Shown: positions 43,417 to 52,547, numbered from the stretch's first letter. The stretch is 64,000 nt of DNA from CAYGFH01 sp964430295 (GCA_964430295.1 CAYSEV010000002.1:1-64000), one strand, 5' to 3'. Numbers and translations: made by a program. The notes: generated by a model not told the origin, from the letters alone.

Positions 43417-44996
43417 GTATACGTAGCATTGTTTTGTGGATTTGTTGTTTGTTTCTCATAGTGAATGCAGTTTTTTCATTAACCGGGTCATCATATATAC
43501 CGACACATGACGGTGAGTACCATATTATTCGCATTGTCGAATTTTCAAAAATGCTTAGGGCAGGATATCTCTTTCCCCGATGGGCACCCGACTTAAACAG
43601 CGGATATGGTATTCCTATATTCCAATATCATTATCCGCTCCCAAATTATATAGGCTCTATACTACGATTTGTTGCGCATGATGCAGTCTATGCATTTCAA
43701 TGGTCATTGGTTTTTGCATACATTGCTGTTGTAATAGGATTTTTTTATTGGTTATCCTGTTTTTATTCAATTCCCATAGCATTTTTTGGGTCAGTGATTG
43801 GGTCTTACACACCGTATCTTTTCCTTGATATCTATGTACGGGGTGTTATTGGAGAGGTATGGGCAATCGCATTATTTGGATTTATATTAGGAAATATAGA
43901 GCGCAAGCGTTACTTATTTGCATCTTTGTGTTTTGCTCTTCTAATACTTTCTCATAATATTTCTGCAATGATATTTGGCATATATGTATGTTGCTACGCA
44001 CTCTATAGGCATCGAAACGTATATTTTTTGGCAATCGGTGCACTTTTGGCATCTTATTTTTGGATACCTGCTGTATTTGAACAAACGTATGTAGTAGGTT
44101 TAAACACAGTTAATTTTCGTGACCATTTTGTACAACTATATGAATTTCTGATCCCTTCATGGGGCACACAGTTTTCAGCAACGGGTGCAATAGGAAATAA
44201 AATGTCATTTCAGTTCGGAATTATACCTCTCAGTATCAGCATCCTTGTAGTCATTGGCAGTGTGCGTGAAAAAAATATGAGAGTTGCATCACCACTGCGT
44301 TTTTTAGTGTTAACGATGTTTGCCTTTATGTTGTTATTTCCGATTTCAACGCCAATCTGGAATGTGTTGTTTCCTCTGCAGTTTGTACAATATCCATGGA
44401 GATTTTTATCGTTTGCTATTCCTATTACAGCATTTGGAGTGTCATACATTATATATAAACGTAAATCTTTTATGCTCTCTCTGTTGATATTAGTTAGTGT
44501 CTTAGGTCTTACATGGAAGTATGTTCGACCAGTTTTGTATCAACCAAGGAATGAATCGTATTATCTGTCTAGGTCAAATTTTACAGATGGCACATCATCT
44601 ATGGGAAACAGTTTTTCTACAGTGTGGTCTTCGTGGAAAGAAACAAGACCAATATCAGATATTACAGTGAATCATGGGATCATTACGACGAGGATAGTAT
44701 CCCGCTACCTTAAAAAAACGTTCCAGGTCAACATGTCTCAACACGGAGAAGTGCAGGTAAATACCGTATATTTCCCTGGTTGGATTGCATATGTAGATGG
44801 TAAGCAAACAGAAATAGAGTATAAAAAAGATGGAATAATACACATATCTGTACCTGAAGGAGTTCATGAGATAACAATTTATTTTACTGAAACGCCACTG
44901 CGATTGTTCGCAGATGTTTTATCAATTGCCAGTTTAATAGGTGTACTAGGATGGGGTATACTTTCACTACGAAACGCAAAAGATCGCGTTACATAA
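43413..44996 (+). CDS. PTPS-related-type polytopic membrane protein, probable GT-C enzyme
   Basis: 527 aa. IPTHDGEYHIIRI (29-41), SGYGIPIFQYHYPLPNYI (63-80) and YVRGVIGEVW (141-150) identify the family. About 11 hydrophobic segments. Terminal module YFPGWIAYVDG, then VPEGVHEITIYF and a last helix. Fifth complete member of this family in the window. Two bases separate its stop from the next start. Confidence 0.66.
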   Translation: MSIRSIVLWICCLFLIVNAVFSLTGSSYIPTHDGEYHIIRIVEFSKMLRAGYLFPRWAPDLNSGYGIPIFQYHYPLPNYIGSILRFVAHDAVYAFQWSLVFAYIAVVIGFFYWLSCFYSIPIAFFGSVIGSYTPYLFLDIYVRGVIGEVWAIALFGFILGNIERKRYLFASLCFALLILSHNISAMIFGIYVCCYALYRHRNVYFLAIGALLASYFWIPAVFEQTYVVGLNTVNFRDHFVQLYEFLIPSWGTQFSATGAIGNKMSFQFGIIPLSISILVVIGSVREKNMRVASPLRFLVLTMFAFMLLFPISTPIWNVLFPLQFVQYPWRFLSFAIPITAFGVSYIIYKRKSFMLSLLILVSVLGLTWKYVRPVLYQPRNESYYLSRSNFTDGTSSMGNSFSTVWSSWKETRPISDITVNHGIITTRIVSRYLKKTFQVNMSQHGEVQVNTVYFPGWIAYVDGKQTEIEYKKDGIIHISVPEGVHEITIYFTETPLRLFADVLSIASLIGVLGWGILSLRNAKDRVT

Positions 44997-44998
44997 AT

Positions 44999-46036
44999 AT
45001 GCATATTGCAATAGATATTTCACCACTTGAATCTGGCCATAATGGAAGAGGCGTTGGTGTGTATACAAAGTTACTTATTGAAGCGATACAGACATATCAG
45101 AAAGAGCATGTTGTATCCCTCGTTACTCATCAACATGATATTCCCGATACATGTAATATCGTGCACTACCCGTACTTTGATCCGTTTTTTTTAACATTAC
45201 CGCTTATTCGGAAATATCCTACTGTAGTAACAGTTCACGATGTTATACCTCTATTATATCCGGACAAATTTCCTGCAGGGATAAAGGGGTCTATTAAATT
45301 CCAAATTCAGAAATTTTCACTATCGTCTGTAAAACGGATTATTACTGATTCAAATACTTCTAAAGAAGATATTAAAAAAGTATTTAATCGGGACCCGAAA
45401 TCCATAGATGTTGTGTATCTGGCTTCATCAATACGTGAACATGGAAGCACAACGATAGGTTCATCTCAGAAAGAATTAAAATCATCACCGTATATCATGT
45501 ATGTAGGTGATGTGAATTGGAATAAAAATATTCTAGGACTGCTGACTGCCTTTGCCAACATAATAAAGACCCATCCGACTCTTCAACTATTACTTGTTGG
45601 TAAATCGTTTTGCGACGAATCCCTAGTAGAAGTTCAAGAGATAAAACAGCAAATAAATTCACTTAATCTCGAATCACATATACAAATGCCCGGGTTTGTT
45701 GACACAAAAACACTTGTAGAATTATATAAAAATGCTATTTGCCTTATTCAGCCTTCTTTTTATGAAGGGTTTGGTTTTTCCGTGGTTGATGCTCTATCTT
45801 TAGGATGTCCGGTTGTCTGTTCCCGAGTTTCATCTCTTTCAGAAATTAGCGGACCTTCTATGCAAATTGATCCAAATGTTCCTGAAACAATGACAGAACG
45901 AGTATTGGAGTTGCTTCAAATGTCCGATATGAAACGCAAAAAAATGATACAGGATGGATATGATTGGGTTTTGCAATTCACATGGGAAAAAGTTGCCAAA
46001 GAAACCATAGAATCATATAAAAAAGCTATCGTATGA
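44999..46036 (+). CDS. GT4-family glycosyltransferase
   Basis: 345 aa from ATG 44999; the frame is open to 44951 but the preferred start directly precedes HIAIDISPL, as in GT4 proteins of this type. GRGVGVYT (16-23) is the N-terminal glycine loop, TVVTVHDVIPL the second conserved element, and FYEGFGFSVVDALSLGCPVV near 257-276 the donor-binding E-x7-(E/D) region; note Asp where the second Glu is usual. Similar to GT4 mannosyl- or rhamnosyltransferases of polysaccharide clusters. ATGA overlap with the next gene. Confidence 0.8.
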   Translation: MHIAIDISPLESGHNGRGVGVYTKLLIEAIQTYQKEHVVSLVTHQHDIPDTCNIVHYPYFDPFFLTLPLIRKYPTVVTVHDVIPLLYPDKFPAGIKGSIKFQIQKFSLSSVKRIITDSNTSKEDIKKVFNRDPKSIDVVYLASSIREHGSTTIGSSQKELKSSPYIMYVGDVNWNKNILGLLTAFANIIKTHPTLQLLLVGKSFCDESLVEVQEIKQQINSLNLESHIQMPGFVDTKTLVELYKNAICLIQPSFYEGFGFSVVDALSLGCPVVCSRVSSLSEISGPSMQIDPNVPETMTERVLELLQMSDMKRKKMIQDGYDWVLQFTWEKVAKETIESYKKAIV

Positions 46037-46719
46037 AAAAAATTTCCATTATTATTCCGGTCTATAATGAAGAGCATACTATTGCAAAAGCAGTTGATAG
46101 TGTATGTGACACTGAACTCCCAGGTTGGCAGAAGGAAATAATTGTAGTTAATGATGGATCAACAGATAGCACAAAACAGATTCTTGATTCCCTGAAAAGA
46201 AATATACGCATCATTTCAAAGGAGAAAAATGAAGGGAAGGGAAGCGCTCTACAAGAAGGATTTAAAGCTGCGAAAGGGGATATAATCTTAATTCAGGATG
46301 CAGATTTGGAATACAGTCCCAAAGATTATCCTATACTTTTGGCACCGTTTGAAAATGAACAGGTGGATATTGTATATGGCTCCAGATTTTTAGGTGCACA
46401 TTTATCGACAATGTTTGTTTATGAACTTGGAAATAAATTTGTGACTCTTATAACAAATATATTATTTAATACAAATATTACCGATATGGAAACAGGGTTT
46501 AAAGTGTTTCGAAAATCCGTTCTGAAGGATATAACTATACGGGCAAAACGATTTGATGTTGAACCGGAAATTACGGCAAAAGTGCTTAAAAAAGGATATC
46601 AGATTTATGAAGTCCCGATTTCTTATTTCGGTAGAACTTTCTCAGACGGGAAAAAACTTACGTGGAGAGATGGTATAGTCGCATTTTGGACCTTAATAAA
46701 ATATAAGCTATACACATAG
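46033..46719 (+). CDS. Polyprenyl-phosphate sugar synthase, Dpm1-like GT2
   Basis: 228 aa. SIIIPVYNEEHTI (5-17), VVNDGSTDST (38-47), ILIQDADLEYSP (85-96), YGSRF (near 115) and TDMETGFKVF (near 150). This matches the short, soluble Dpm1 group (dolichol-phosphate mannosyltransferase). Unlike the protein at 66 it has no GtrA domain. Predicted to charge polyprenyl phosphate with mannose or another hexose for the GT-C enzymes upstream. Last gene of its run; a 53-base gap with a -10 box follows. Confidence 0.82.
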   Translation: MKKISIIIPVYNEEHTIAKAVDSVCDTELPGWQKEIIVVNDGSTDSTKQILDSLKRNIRIISKEKNEGKGSALQEGFKAAKGDIILIQDADLEYSPKDYPILLAPFENEQVDIVYGSRFLGAHLSTMFVYELGNKFVTLITNILFNTNITDMETGFKVFRKSVLKDITIRAKRFDVEPEITAKVLKKGYQIYEVPISYFGRTFSDGKKLTWRDGIVAFWTLIKYKLYT

Positions 46720-46749
46720 GCAAAATCAAAAGAGAAAATAGTTTTGCTA

Positions 46750-46755
46750 TATAAT
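46750..46755 (+). promoter_or_regulatory. TATAAT -10 box upstream of the second flippase gene
   Basis: TATAAT lies 17 bases before the ATG at 46773 in a 53-base gap. Transcription would begin about 10 bases before the start codon. No Shine-Dalgarno sequence lies in this short leader and no -35 hexamer is obvious. Confidence 0.45.
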
Positions 46756-46772
46756 GATTGAATTGAATTTTT

Positions 46773-48026
46773 ATGAAAAGAATATTTTCTAAATTTGAGA
46801 AAAACCCGCTCGCAAAAAGCGGAATGATAGTATTTTTAGGAACATTAGTTACGAACGCATTGGCGTATTTATATCATTTGCTGATGGGTAGGCTCTTAGG
46901 TCCTGTGGGGTATGGGGAATTATCTTCGCTATTTTCGCTTCTTTATATAATAAACGTTCCTATATTGGTTGGTCAGACAGTACTTATAAAATTTGTTTCA
47001 TCGTATAAAGCGAATGATGAAATAGGAAAGACAAAAGCACTGCTTATCATGGTAACCAAATATTTTATTATGGGTAGCTTGCTACTCCTTCCTCTTGTTT
47101 TATATTCGTCACCTTACATAACAGAATTTCTTCACCTTAAATCGAATGATTTATTTGTATTGGTTTACGGTATGGTTGTGTTTTCTCTTTTGGGAATCGC
47201 AATGGCGAGCGTTCTGCAGGGATATCAAATGTTTGTATGGTCCAGTATCCTAAGTGTCTTTTCAATGGTTTTTAGAGTTTCCATCAGTATCCCTATGGCA
47301 GGATTGGGAGTATCAGGAGTTATGTGGGCAGCTCTGATCTCTGCGTTATTAGTATACATATTATATTTTTATCCGCTGAAATTTCTTCTTCCGGTTCAGT
47401 CAAAATCTATAGAAATGAAATTTTCTGAGGCGCTAACATATACTATTCCGACGTTTATTACATTATTGGGTATAACTTCAATATATTCCACTGATATCAT
47501 GCTTGTGCGTCATTATTTTAACGCGTCTGATGCCGGGCTCTACGCAGCTCTCGCAGTATTGGGAAAAATTATTTTTTATGCATCCAGTGCTATCACGACA
47601 GTTCTATTTCCAATAATAGCTGAAAAAACAGCAAGCGGTAAAAAAATGCTGTCAGAAATACGTATGGCCATTGGCATAGTGAGTATGATCTCACTTGCGC
47701 TGTGCGTGTTATTTTTTATGTTTCCCGGGTTTATTGTACGGGCATTATTTGGCAATGCGTATAGTCACGCATCTGGCCTGTTAGGTTTCTTTGGAATTTT
47801 TTTGGCAATTTTTTCTGTAGGAAACAGCTTGGCAATGTCGTGTTTGGCTGCAGGGAAAACAAAAGTATGGATATTTGCCGCAACAGCATCGATTGTACAA
47901 ATTATCGGTATAGTATATTCTCATGAACATATTATCGAAGTTATTTGGCTAAATATTGCTGTGAGCATACTATTTGCCGTAGGGTCAGGAATATATCTCT
48001 ACCGTTCAATGTATGAAAAAATTTAG
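46773..48026 (+). CDS. MOP-family flippase (Wzx-like)
   Basis: 417 aa with 12 or so hydrophobic segments. The N-terminal FLGTLVTNALAYLYHLLMGR followed by LLGPVGYGELSSLFSLL is typical of oligosaccharide flippases of the MOP superfamily. Shorter than the flippase at 10167 and not closely similar, so the two probably handle different lipid-linked glycans. It begins a new unit and overlaps the next gene by 14 bases. Confidence 0.83.
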   Translation: MKRIFSKFEKNPLAKSGMIVFLGTLVTNALAYLYHLLMGRLLGPVGYGELSSLFSLLYIINVPILVGQTVLIKFVSSYKANDEIGKTKALLIMVTKYFIMGSLLLLPLVLYSSPYITEFLHLKSNDLFVLVYGMVVFSLLGIAMASVLQGYQMFVWSSILSVFSMVFRVSISIPMAGLGVSGVMWAALISALLVYILYFYPLKFLLPVQSKSIEMKFSEALTYTIPTFITLLGITSIYSTDIMLVRHYFNASDAGLYAALAVLGKIIFYASSAITTVLFPIIAEKTASGKKMLSEIRMAIGIVSMISLALCVLFFMFPGFIVRALFGNAYSHASGLLGFFGIFLAIFSVGNSLAMSCLAAGKTKVWIFAATASIVQIIGIVYSHEHIIEVIWLNIAVSILFAVGSGIYLYRSMYEKI

Positions 48027-48804
48027 TTTAATCATTCCGGTCTATAAACAGGGCAGCACTATAAAAAAGAATATTGAGGATATTCTGGGTACATTGTCTG
48101 TGTTGAATATTCCATTTGAAATTATCCCTGTGGTTGATGGTGAATTTGATAATAGCATGATTGAGTTGCGCAAAATAAAAGATGAAAGGGTAAAACCTGT
48201 AGGATATAAAACAAATCATGGCAAAGGATATGCCGTTCGATATGGTTTTTCGCATGCCGATGGTGATGTTATAGGGTTTATGGACGCGGGTGGAGAATTA
48301 CGATCAAGTGCCCTGCCATATATGTTGACTCAATTCGAATTTGAGAAGTGTGATGCTATCATTGGCAGTAAACGCCATCCTAATTCTAGAATTTACTATC
48401 CCGTATACCGAAAAATATTTTCATGGGTGTATCAAAGATTGGTTCGTGTATTGTTTGGATTAAACATCAGTGATTCTCAGGTGGGAATGAAAATTTACAG
48501 CAGAAAGCTTCTTGAGCAGGTGTTGCCCAGACTGCTCGTAAAACAATTTGCTTTTGATATAGAAATATTAGCCGTATCCTATTATTTGGGGTTCAAAAAT
48601 ATTAAAGAAGCTCCGGTTGAAATAGATTTCATATTTGCCACTTCCACGATTGTGTGGAAAAAGATGTTTTACGTAGTATTTAATATGGTCAAAGATACTC
48701 TGGCGGTTTTTTATAGACTGCGTATTCTTCATTACTATGATGATAGTAGTAAGCGTAAGTGGAGATTTGATCCTGAATTAAATTTCAGGATTAATATTGG
48801 ATAA
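48013..48804 (+). CDS. GT2 glycosyltransferase, Alg5/Dpm1-like with altered DxD
   Basis: 263 aa. SLIIPVYKQGSTI (5-17), PVVDGEFDNS (39-48), IGFMDAGGELRSS (87-99), IIGSKRHPNSRI (116-127) and ISDSQVGMKIY (152-162). The overall arrangement equals polyprenyl-phosphate sugar synthases (SDSQVGMK corresponds to DTQCGFK), but the metal-binding motif is DAG rather than DAD. It may make another polyprenyl-phosphate sugar. Positioned between a flippase and a GT4 gene, 2 bases from the latter. Confidence 0.74.
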   Translation: MKKFSLIIPVYKQGSTIKKNIEDILGTLSVLNIPFEIIPVVDGEFDNSMIELRKIKDERVKPVGYKTNHGKGYAVRYGFSHADGDVIGFMDAGGELRSSALPYMLTQFEFEKCDAIIGSKRHPNSRIYYPVYRKIFSWVYQRLVRVLFGLNISDSQVGMKIYSRKLLEQVLPRLLVKQFAFDIEILAVSYYLGFKNIKEAPVEIDFIFATSTIVWKKMFYVVFNMVKDTLAVFYRLRILHYYDDSSKRKWRFDPELNFRINIG

Positions 48805-48806
48805 TC

Positions 48807-49931
48807 ATGAATATACTTCTTTTAAATTGGCGTGATGTATCGCACCCAAAATCCGGAGGAGCAGAGCTGGTAACAATGGAACATGCGAAAGGGTGGGTAA
48901 AAAAAGGCCATTCAGTAACCTGGGTTACGGCAGGCTATAATAATGCCAAAAAAAATGAAACCGTAGATGGAATCCGATTTGTACGAAGGATGGGCTCATT
49001 TTCTATTTATCTATATGTTCCGTTTTATGTATTATGGAACAGCTTCCAATTCGATGTGATTGTTGATGAAGTACATGGATTTCCTTTTTTTACTCCGCTT
49101 GTAACTAGAAAACCGATTGTCGTATTTATACATGAAATAGCAGGAGAGATTTGGGATTTTATGTTCCCATTCCCGAAAAATAAAATAGGAAAGCTTCTTG
49201 AATATGCGTACTTCCATCTGTATACATCATGCATTTTTTGGACTGATGCCCCTTCCACCGTAAATGAGTTGATCAGTCGCGGCATTCCAAAAAACCGGTG
49301 TGTAGCAATACCTTGCCCAATTCCCAGAATGAATGCTTCCATTCTTGGTTTATTCAAAAAAAAGCCAGTCAAAGAAACGAACCCTACATATCTTTTTGTA
49401 TCTAGAGTAGTTCGTATGAAAGGTGTGGAAGAAGTTATAAAGGCGTTTGCCTTCATATATTTGACCGATCCGACTTCTGTATTGTGGATTATCGGCAGTG
49501 GAGAAGCAACATATATCACCGAACTTAAACAAATGATCTCAGAATACGGATTGACAAATAATGTTGTATTTTGGGGGAGTATTTCTGATACGGATAAATA
49601 TTCACTCATGAGTAAATCACATATTTTGCTTCACGCATCTGTAAAAGAAGGGTGGGGTTTAGTAGTCCTTGAAGCAGCGTATGCAGGTACCCCCTCTGTT
49701 GTATACAATGTTGGTGGTCTTCGGGATGTTGTTAAGCATGGCGAAACCGGAATTGTTGTTGATTCAAATTCTCCGAAAGAGATGGCGGAAAAGGCTATAC
49801 AGCTATATAAAAATAAAAAACTATATGCGAAAATGCAGATTTCAGGAAAAAAATGGGTACAATCTATAACGTGGACAAATGTGATTCAACGAAGTTTAAA
49901 TATACTCAGGAATAGTATACAATTTAGGTAA
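48807..49931 (+). CDS. GT4-family glycosyltransferase
   Basis: 374 aa. NWRDVSHPKSGGAE (7-20) is the N-terminal loop, DEVHGFPFFTP (87-97) and IHEIAGEIWD (108-117) follow, and VKEGWGLVVLEAAYAGTPSVV (279-299) is the donor-binding motif with glutamates at 281 and 289. NVGGLRDVV follows. GT-B fold, cytosolic. This subtype (SHPxxGGAE...VHG.PFF) is common in polysaccharide clusters. Donor unknown. Followed after 4 bases by the amino-sugar genes. Confidence 0.83.
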   Translation: MNILLLNWRDVSHPKSGGAELVTMEHAKGWVKKGHSVTWVTAGYNNAKKNETVDGIRFVRRMGSFSIYLYVPFYVLWNSFQFDVIVDEVHGFPFFTPLVTRKPIVVFIHEIAGEIWDFMFPFPKNKIGKLLEYAYFHLYTSCIFWTDAPSTVNELISRGIPKNRCVAIPCPIPRMNASILGLFKKKPVKETNPTYLFVSRVVRMKGVEEVIKAFAFIYLTDPTSVLWIIGSGEATYITELKQMISEYGLTNNVVFWGSISDTDKYSLMSKSHILLHASVKEGWGLVVLEAAYAGTPSVVYNVGGLRDVVKHGETGIVVDSNSPKEMAEKAIQLYKNKKLYAKMQISGKKWVQSITWTNVIQRSLNILRNSIQFR

Positions 49932-49935
49932 ATAT

Positions 49936-51060
49936 ATGAAACAAACCATAATCCCTTTTGTAGACCTCAAGACTCAATATATCGCACTGAAAAATGATAT
50001 GGATTCTGCGATGCTTTCTGTGGTTGAAAACACCAGATTTATACAGGGAAGTGATGTACGCGATTTTGAGAATAATTTTTCCCAGTACCTTGGTGCGAAA
50101 CACTGTATTGGAGTGAATTCAGGAACTGATGCACTTATACTTGGAATTCATGCCTTGGGTTTACAACAAGGGGATGAGGTTATAGTTCCTGTAAACACAT
50201 TTATTGCAACAGCTTTAGGTGTTACTGAAAACAACTTGAAACCTGTATTTGTTGATTCTGAAGAGAATGGGTACGGTATCTCTCTACAGGACCTGAAAAA
50301 AAAGATAACAAAGAAAACAAAAGCAATCATTGTGGTTCATTTATATGGAAGACCGGATAAATTGGATGAAATTGCACAAATCATAAAAGAATCAGGTCAA
50401 CATATACACCTCATTGAGGATGCATGCCAGGCTCATGGAGCAATCTATAAAGATAAAAGAGTTGGCACGTTTGGGATTTTTAGTGCCTTCTCTTTTTATC
50501 CGGGGAAAAACCTGGGAGCATACGGTGATGGAGGTGCAATAGTCACGAATGATGACATTTTGGCACAAAAGTACCGTATGGCAAGGGAATATGGACAGAA
50601 AATCAAATATGTACATGAATCTCTTGGAGTAAATTCCAGACTTGATACAATTCAGGCAGCAGTGCTGAATGTTAAACTGCCACATCTAGACGAATGGAAT
50701 ACAAAGCGAAGAACTCTTGCATCATATTATACTAAAGCCTTACAAAAGAACATTTCCGCAGTGAAAACTCCTTCAGATTCTCCTGATAGATCATCTGTAT
50801 TTCATTTATATGTCATAGAAGTGGAGGATCGTGATAGCGTTCTGGAATATTTAAATTCAAATGGAATTCAGGCACTTATACACTATCCGGTCCCGTTGCA
50901 TGTTCAAAAAGCCTTCTCATATCTGAATTATAAAACAGGTGATTTCCCGAATGCTGAAAAAAGCTCGGAACGTATACTTTCACTGCCATTATTCCCCGAG
51001 CTTCGCACGGATCAGATAGATACAATCGTTTCTACACTATCAAAATTTTATGCAAGCTGA
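49936..51060 (+). CDS. DegT/DnrJ/EryC1-type sugar aminotransferase (WbpE/FdtB-like)
   Basis: 374 aa. PFVDLKTQYIAL (7-18) at the start, NSGTDAL (61-67) for phosphate binding, EDACQAHGA (161-169) with the PLP-binding Asp, and SFYPGKNLGAYGDGGA (186-201) with the catalytic Lys191. The N-terminus and 'GAYGDGG' fit the 3-aminotransferase branch (WbpE/WlbC, FdtB, QdtB), which aminates a nucleotide-linked 3-ketosugar. Directly followed by an acetyltransferase and a Gfo/Idh dehydrogenase, the partners expected for making an N-acetylated 3-amino sugar. Confidence 0.85.
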   Translation: MKQTIIPFVDLKTQYIALKNDMDSAMLSVVENTRFIQGSDVRDFENNFSQYLGAKHCIGVNSGTDALILGIHALGLQQGDEVIVPVNTFIATALGVTENNLKPVFVDSEENGYGISLQDLKKKITKKTKAIIVVHLYGRPDKLDEIAQIIKESGQHIHLIEDACQAHGAIYKDKRVGTFGIFSAFSFYPGKNLGAYGDGGAIVTNDDILAQKYRMAREYGQKIKYVHESLGVNSRLDTIQAAVLNVKLPHLDEWNTKRRTLASYYTKALQKNISAVKTPSDSPDRSSVFHLYVIEVEDRDSVLEYLNSNGIQALIHYPVPLHVQKAFSYLNYKTGDFPNAEKSSERILSLPLFPELRTDQIDTIVSTLSKFYAS

Positions 51061-51526
51061 TTTATTCCAAATCATTCGTGAATGCAAAATAGGTAAACGC
51101 ACCAAAATGTGGGGATTTATTAATCTGTATGGGTGTGAGATAGGTGATGATTGCCTGATTGGCACATTCGTTGAGATTCAAAATAACGTAAAAATAGGCA
51201 ACAAAGTACGGGTGCAATCTCATTCTTTTATATGCAGCGGTGTCAGTATTGAAGACGATGTTTTCATAGGACACCATGTGGTATTTATAAATGACAATTA
51301 TCCGCATGCCGTAAATGCAAAAGGGGATCCCATTACACAGGATGATTGGGAATTACGGCCTGTTCAAATTAAAAAAGGAGCTACAATAGGATCAAATGCA
51401 ACAATTTTGGGTGGTATAACTATTGGTGAATATGCAATGGTTGGTGCCGGAAGTGTTGTAACAAAAGACGTTCCTGCGCATGCAGTTGTGTATGGAAATC
51501 CTGCAAAGATTAAGGAAAAAAACTAA
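51050..51526 (+). CDS. Hexapeptide-repeat N-acetyltransferase (WbpD/WlbB/FdtC-like)
   Basis: 158 aa, left-handed beta-helix. Repeats of the [LIV]-G-x4 kind run throughout (KIGKRT, EIGDDCLIGTFVEI, KIGNKVRV, FIGHHVVF, TIGSNATIL, TIGEYAMVGAG). FINDNYPHA near 82-90 matches the loop holding the catalytic His/Asn in WlbB/WbpD-type sugar 3-N-acetyltransferases, and the C-terminal VVYGNPAKI is standard. Overlaps the aminotransferase by 11 bases. Predicted to acetylate the 3-amino group of its product using acetyl-CoA. Confidence 0.82.
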   Translation: MQADLFQIIRECKIGKRTKMWGFINLYGCEIGDDCLIGTFVEIQNNVKIGNKVRVQSHSFICSGVSIEDDVFIGHHVVFINDNYPHAVNAKGDPITQDDWELRPVQIKKGATIGSNATILGGITIGEYAMVGAGSVVTKDVPAHAVVYGNPAKIKEKN

Positions 51527-51527
51527 T

Positions 51528-52547
51528 ATGAAACACATTGGTATAGTCGGTTGGGGTTACTGGGGGAGGAATTACGCAAAATATTTTGATGCATACCTTG
51601 GTGCTGTATTGTCGCATGTATGTGATCTTCGACAGGATATGTTGGATGATGCAAAAAAACTATATCCTCATTTCATAACAACAACAAAGCTTCAGGATCT
51701 GATTGATGCCAAATTAGATGGGGTGATTATTGCCTCTCCTGCCAGTGCTCATTTCCCGATTGCGAAAGTCTTCCTGGAGGCGGGTATCCCCTTGCTGATA
51801 GAAAAACCACTGACAAATTCCACGGAAACCTCTAAAGAACTTATGAAAATAGCTAAAAAAAATAAAACAAAAATATTGGTTGGTCATACGTTTATATATA
51901 ATCAATCAGTGCGTTTTCTAAAAAACGAAATAGATGCAAACCGATTCGGAAAAATATATTATCTGGAGTTCCGTCGCCAAAGTTATGGTCCTGTCAGGGA
52001 CGATGTGAATGTTATTTGGGATTTTGCTCCGCATGATGTTGCCATAGCACAGTATCTACTCGGAGGTATCTCTCCGATTTCTGTATCTGTCCAGAGTGGT
52101 ATCTTTTCCCGACATAACAAAGAGGATATGGCGGTCATCGTATTGAAATATCCGGGTAATATTATGGTAAATATAAATGTCGGTTGGTTATATCCTATTA
52201 AAATACGTTCAGTCACACTATTGGGAGATAAACAAATGGCCGTTTTTGAAGATACAAATACAGCAGCTCCCATAAGTATTTACGATACAAGTCTTACTTA
52301 TCCTAAAGAAGAAGATCCTTCAGGTGCATCTTTTCGGTTGGGGGAAATACGAATCCCCAGAATTCAGTCTGTAGATCCGCTTAAAACACAACTTCAGCAT
52401 TTTATGGCGTACTTAGACGGAAATGAAAATCCTCTGACACCAGTTGAAGATGGACTCACTATTGTGTCTATTCTTGAAGCGATGCAGGAATCTGTTAAAA
52501 CAGGTAAGACGATAGATATGAACGAATGGTTTGCTCATCATTCATAA
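51528..52547 (+). CDS. Gfo/Idh/MocA-family NAD-dependent sugar dehydrogenase (WlbA/WbpB-like)
   Basis: 339 aa from ATG 51528, two bases after the previous gene; the open frame to 51480 is rejected because the Rossmann start IGIVGWGYWGRN (4-15) immediately follows this Met. IASPASAH (68-75), LLIEKPLTNS (89-98; EKP motif), VGHTFIYN (118-125) and WDFAPHDV (164-171; His169) are family signatures. In the WlbA/WbpB group the enzyme oxidises C3 of a UDP-sugar, giving the keto substrate for the adjacent aminotransferase. The sugar itself (for example UDP-GlcNAcA) is an inference. Confidence 0.83.
   Translation: MKHIGIVGWGYWGRNYAKYFDAYLGAVLSHVCDLRQDMLDDAKKLYPHFITTTKLQDLIDAKLDGVIIASPASAHFPIAKVFLEAGIPLLIEKPLTNSTETSKELMKIAKKNKTKILVGHTFIYNQSVRFLKNEIDANRFGKIYYLEFRRQSYGPVRDDVNVIWDFAPHDVAIAQYLLGGISPISVSVQSGIFSRHNKEDMAVIVLKYPGNIMVNINVGWLYPIKIRSVTLLGDKQMAVFEDTNTAAPISIYDTSLTYPKEEDPSGASFRLGEIRIPRIQSVDPLKTQLQHFMAYLDGNENPLTPVEDGLTIVSILEAMQESVKTGKTIDMNEWFAHHS

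Noticed and set aside
6214..46036. Alternative genetic code with UGA as glycine, used in some CPR lineages
   Set aside because: TGA ends many genes exactly where the next gene starts (6217, 12528, 14217, 28589, 36029, 41732), and no gene needs read-through of TGA to keep its domains.
49025..49609. 194-codon antisense frame opposite the GT4 gene at 48807
   Set aside because: It lies wholly inside a gene with clear GT4 motifs, has no start signal of its own and no recognisable domain, so it is a shadow frame.
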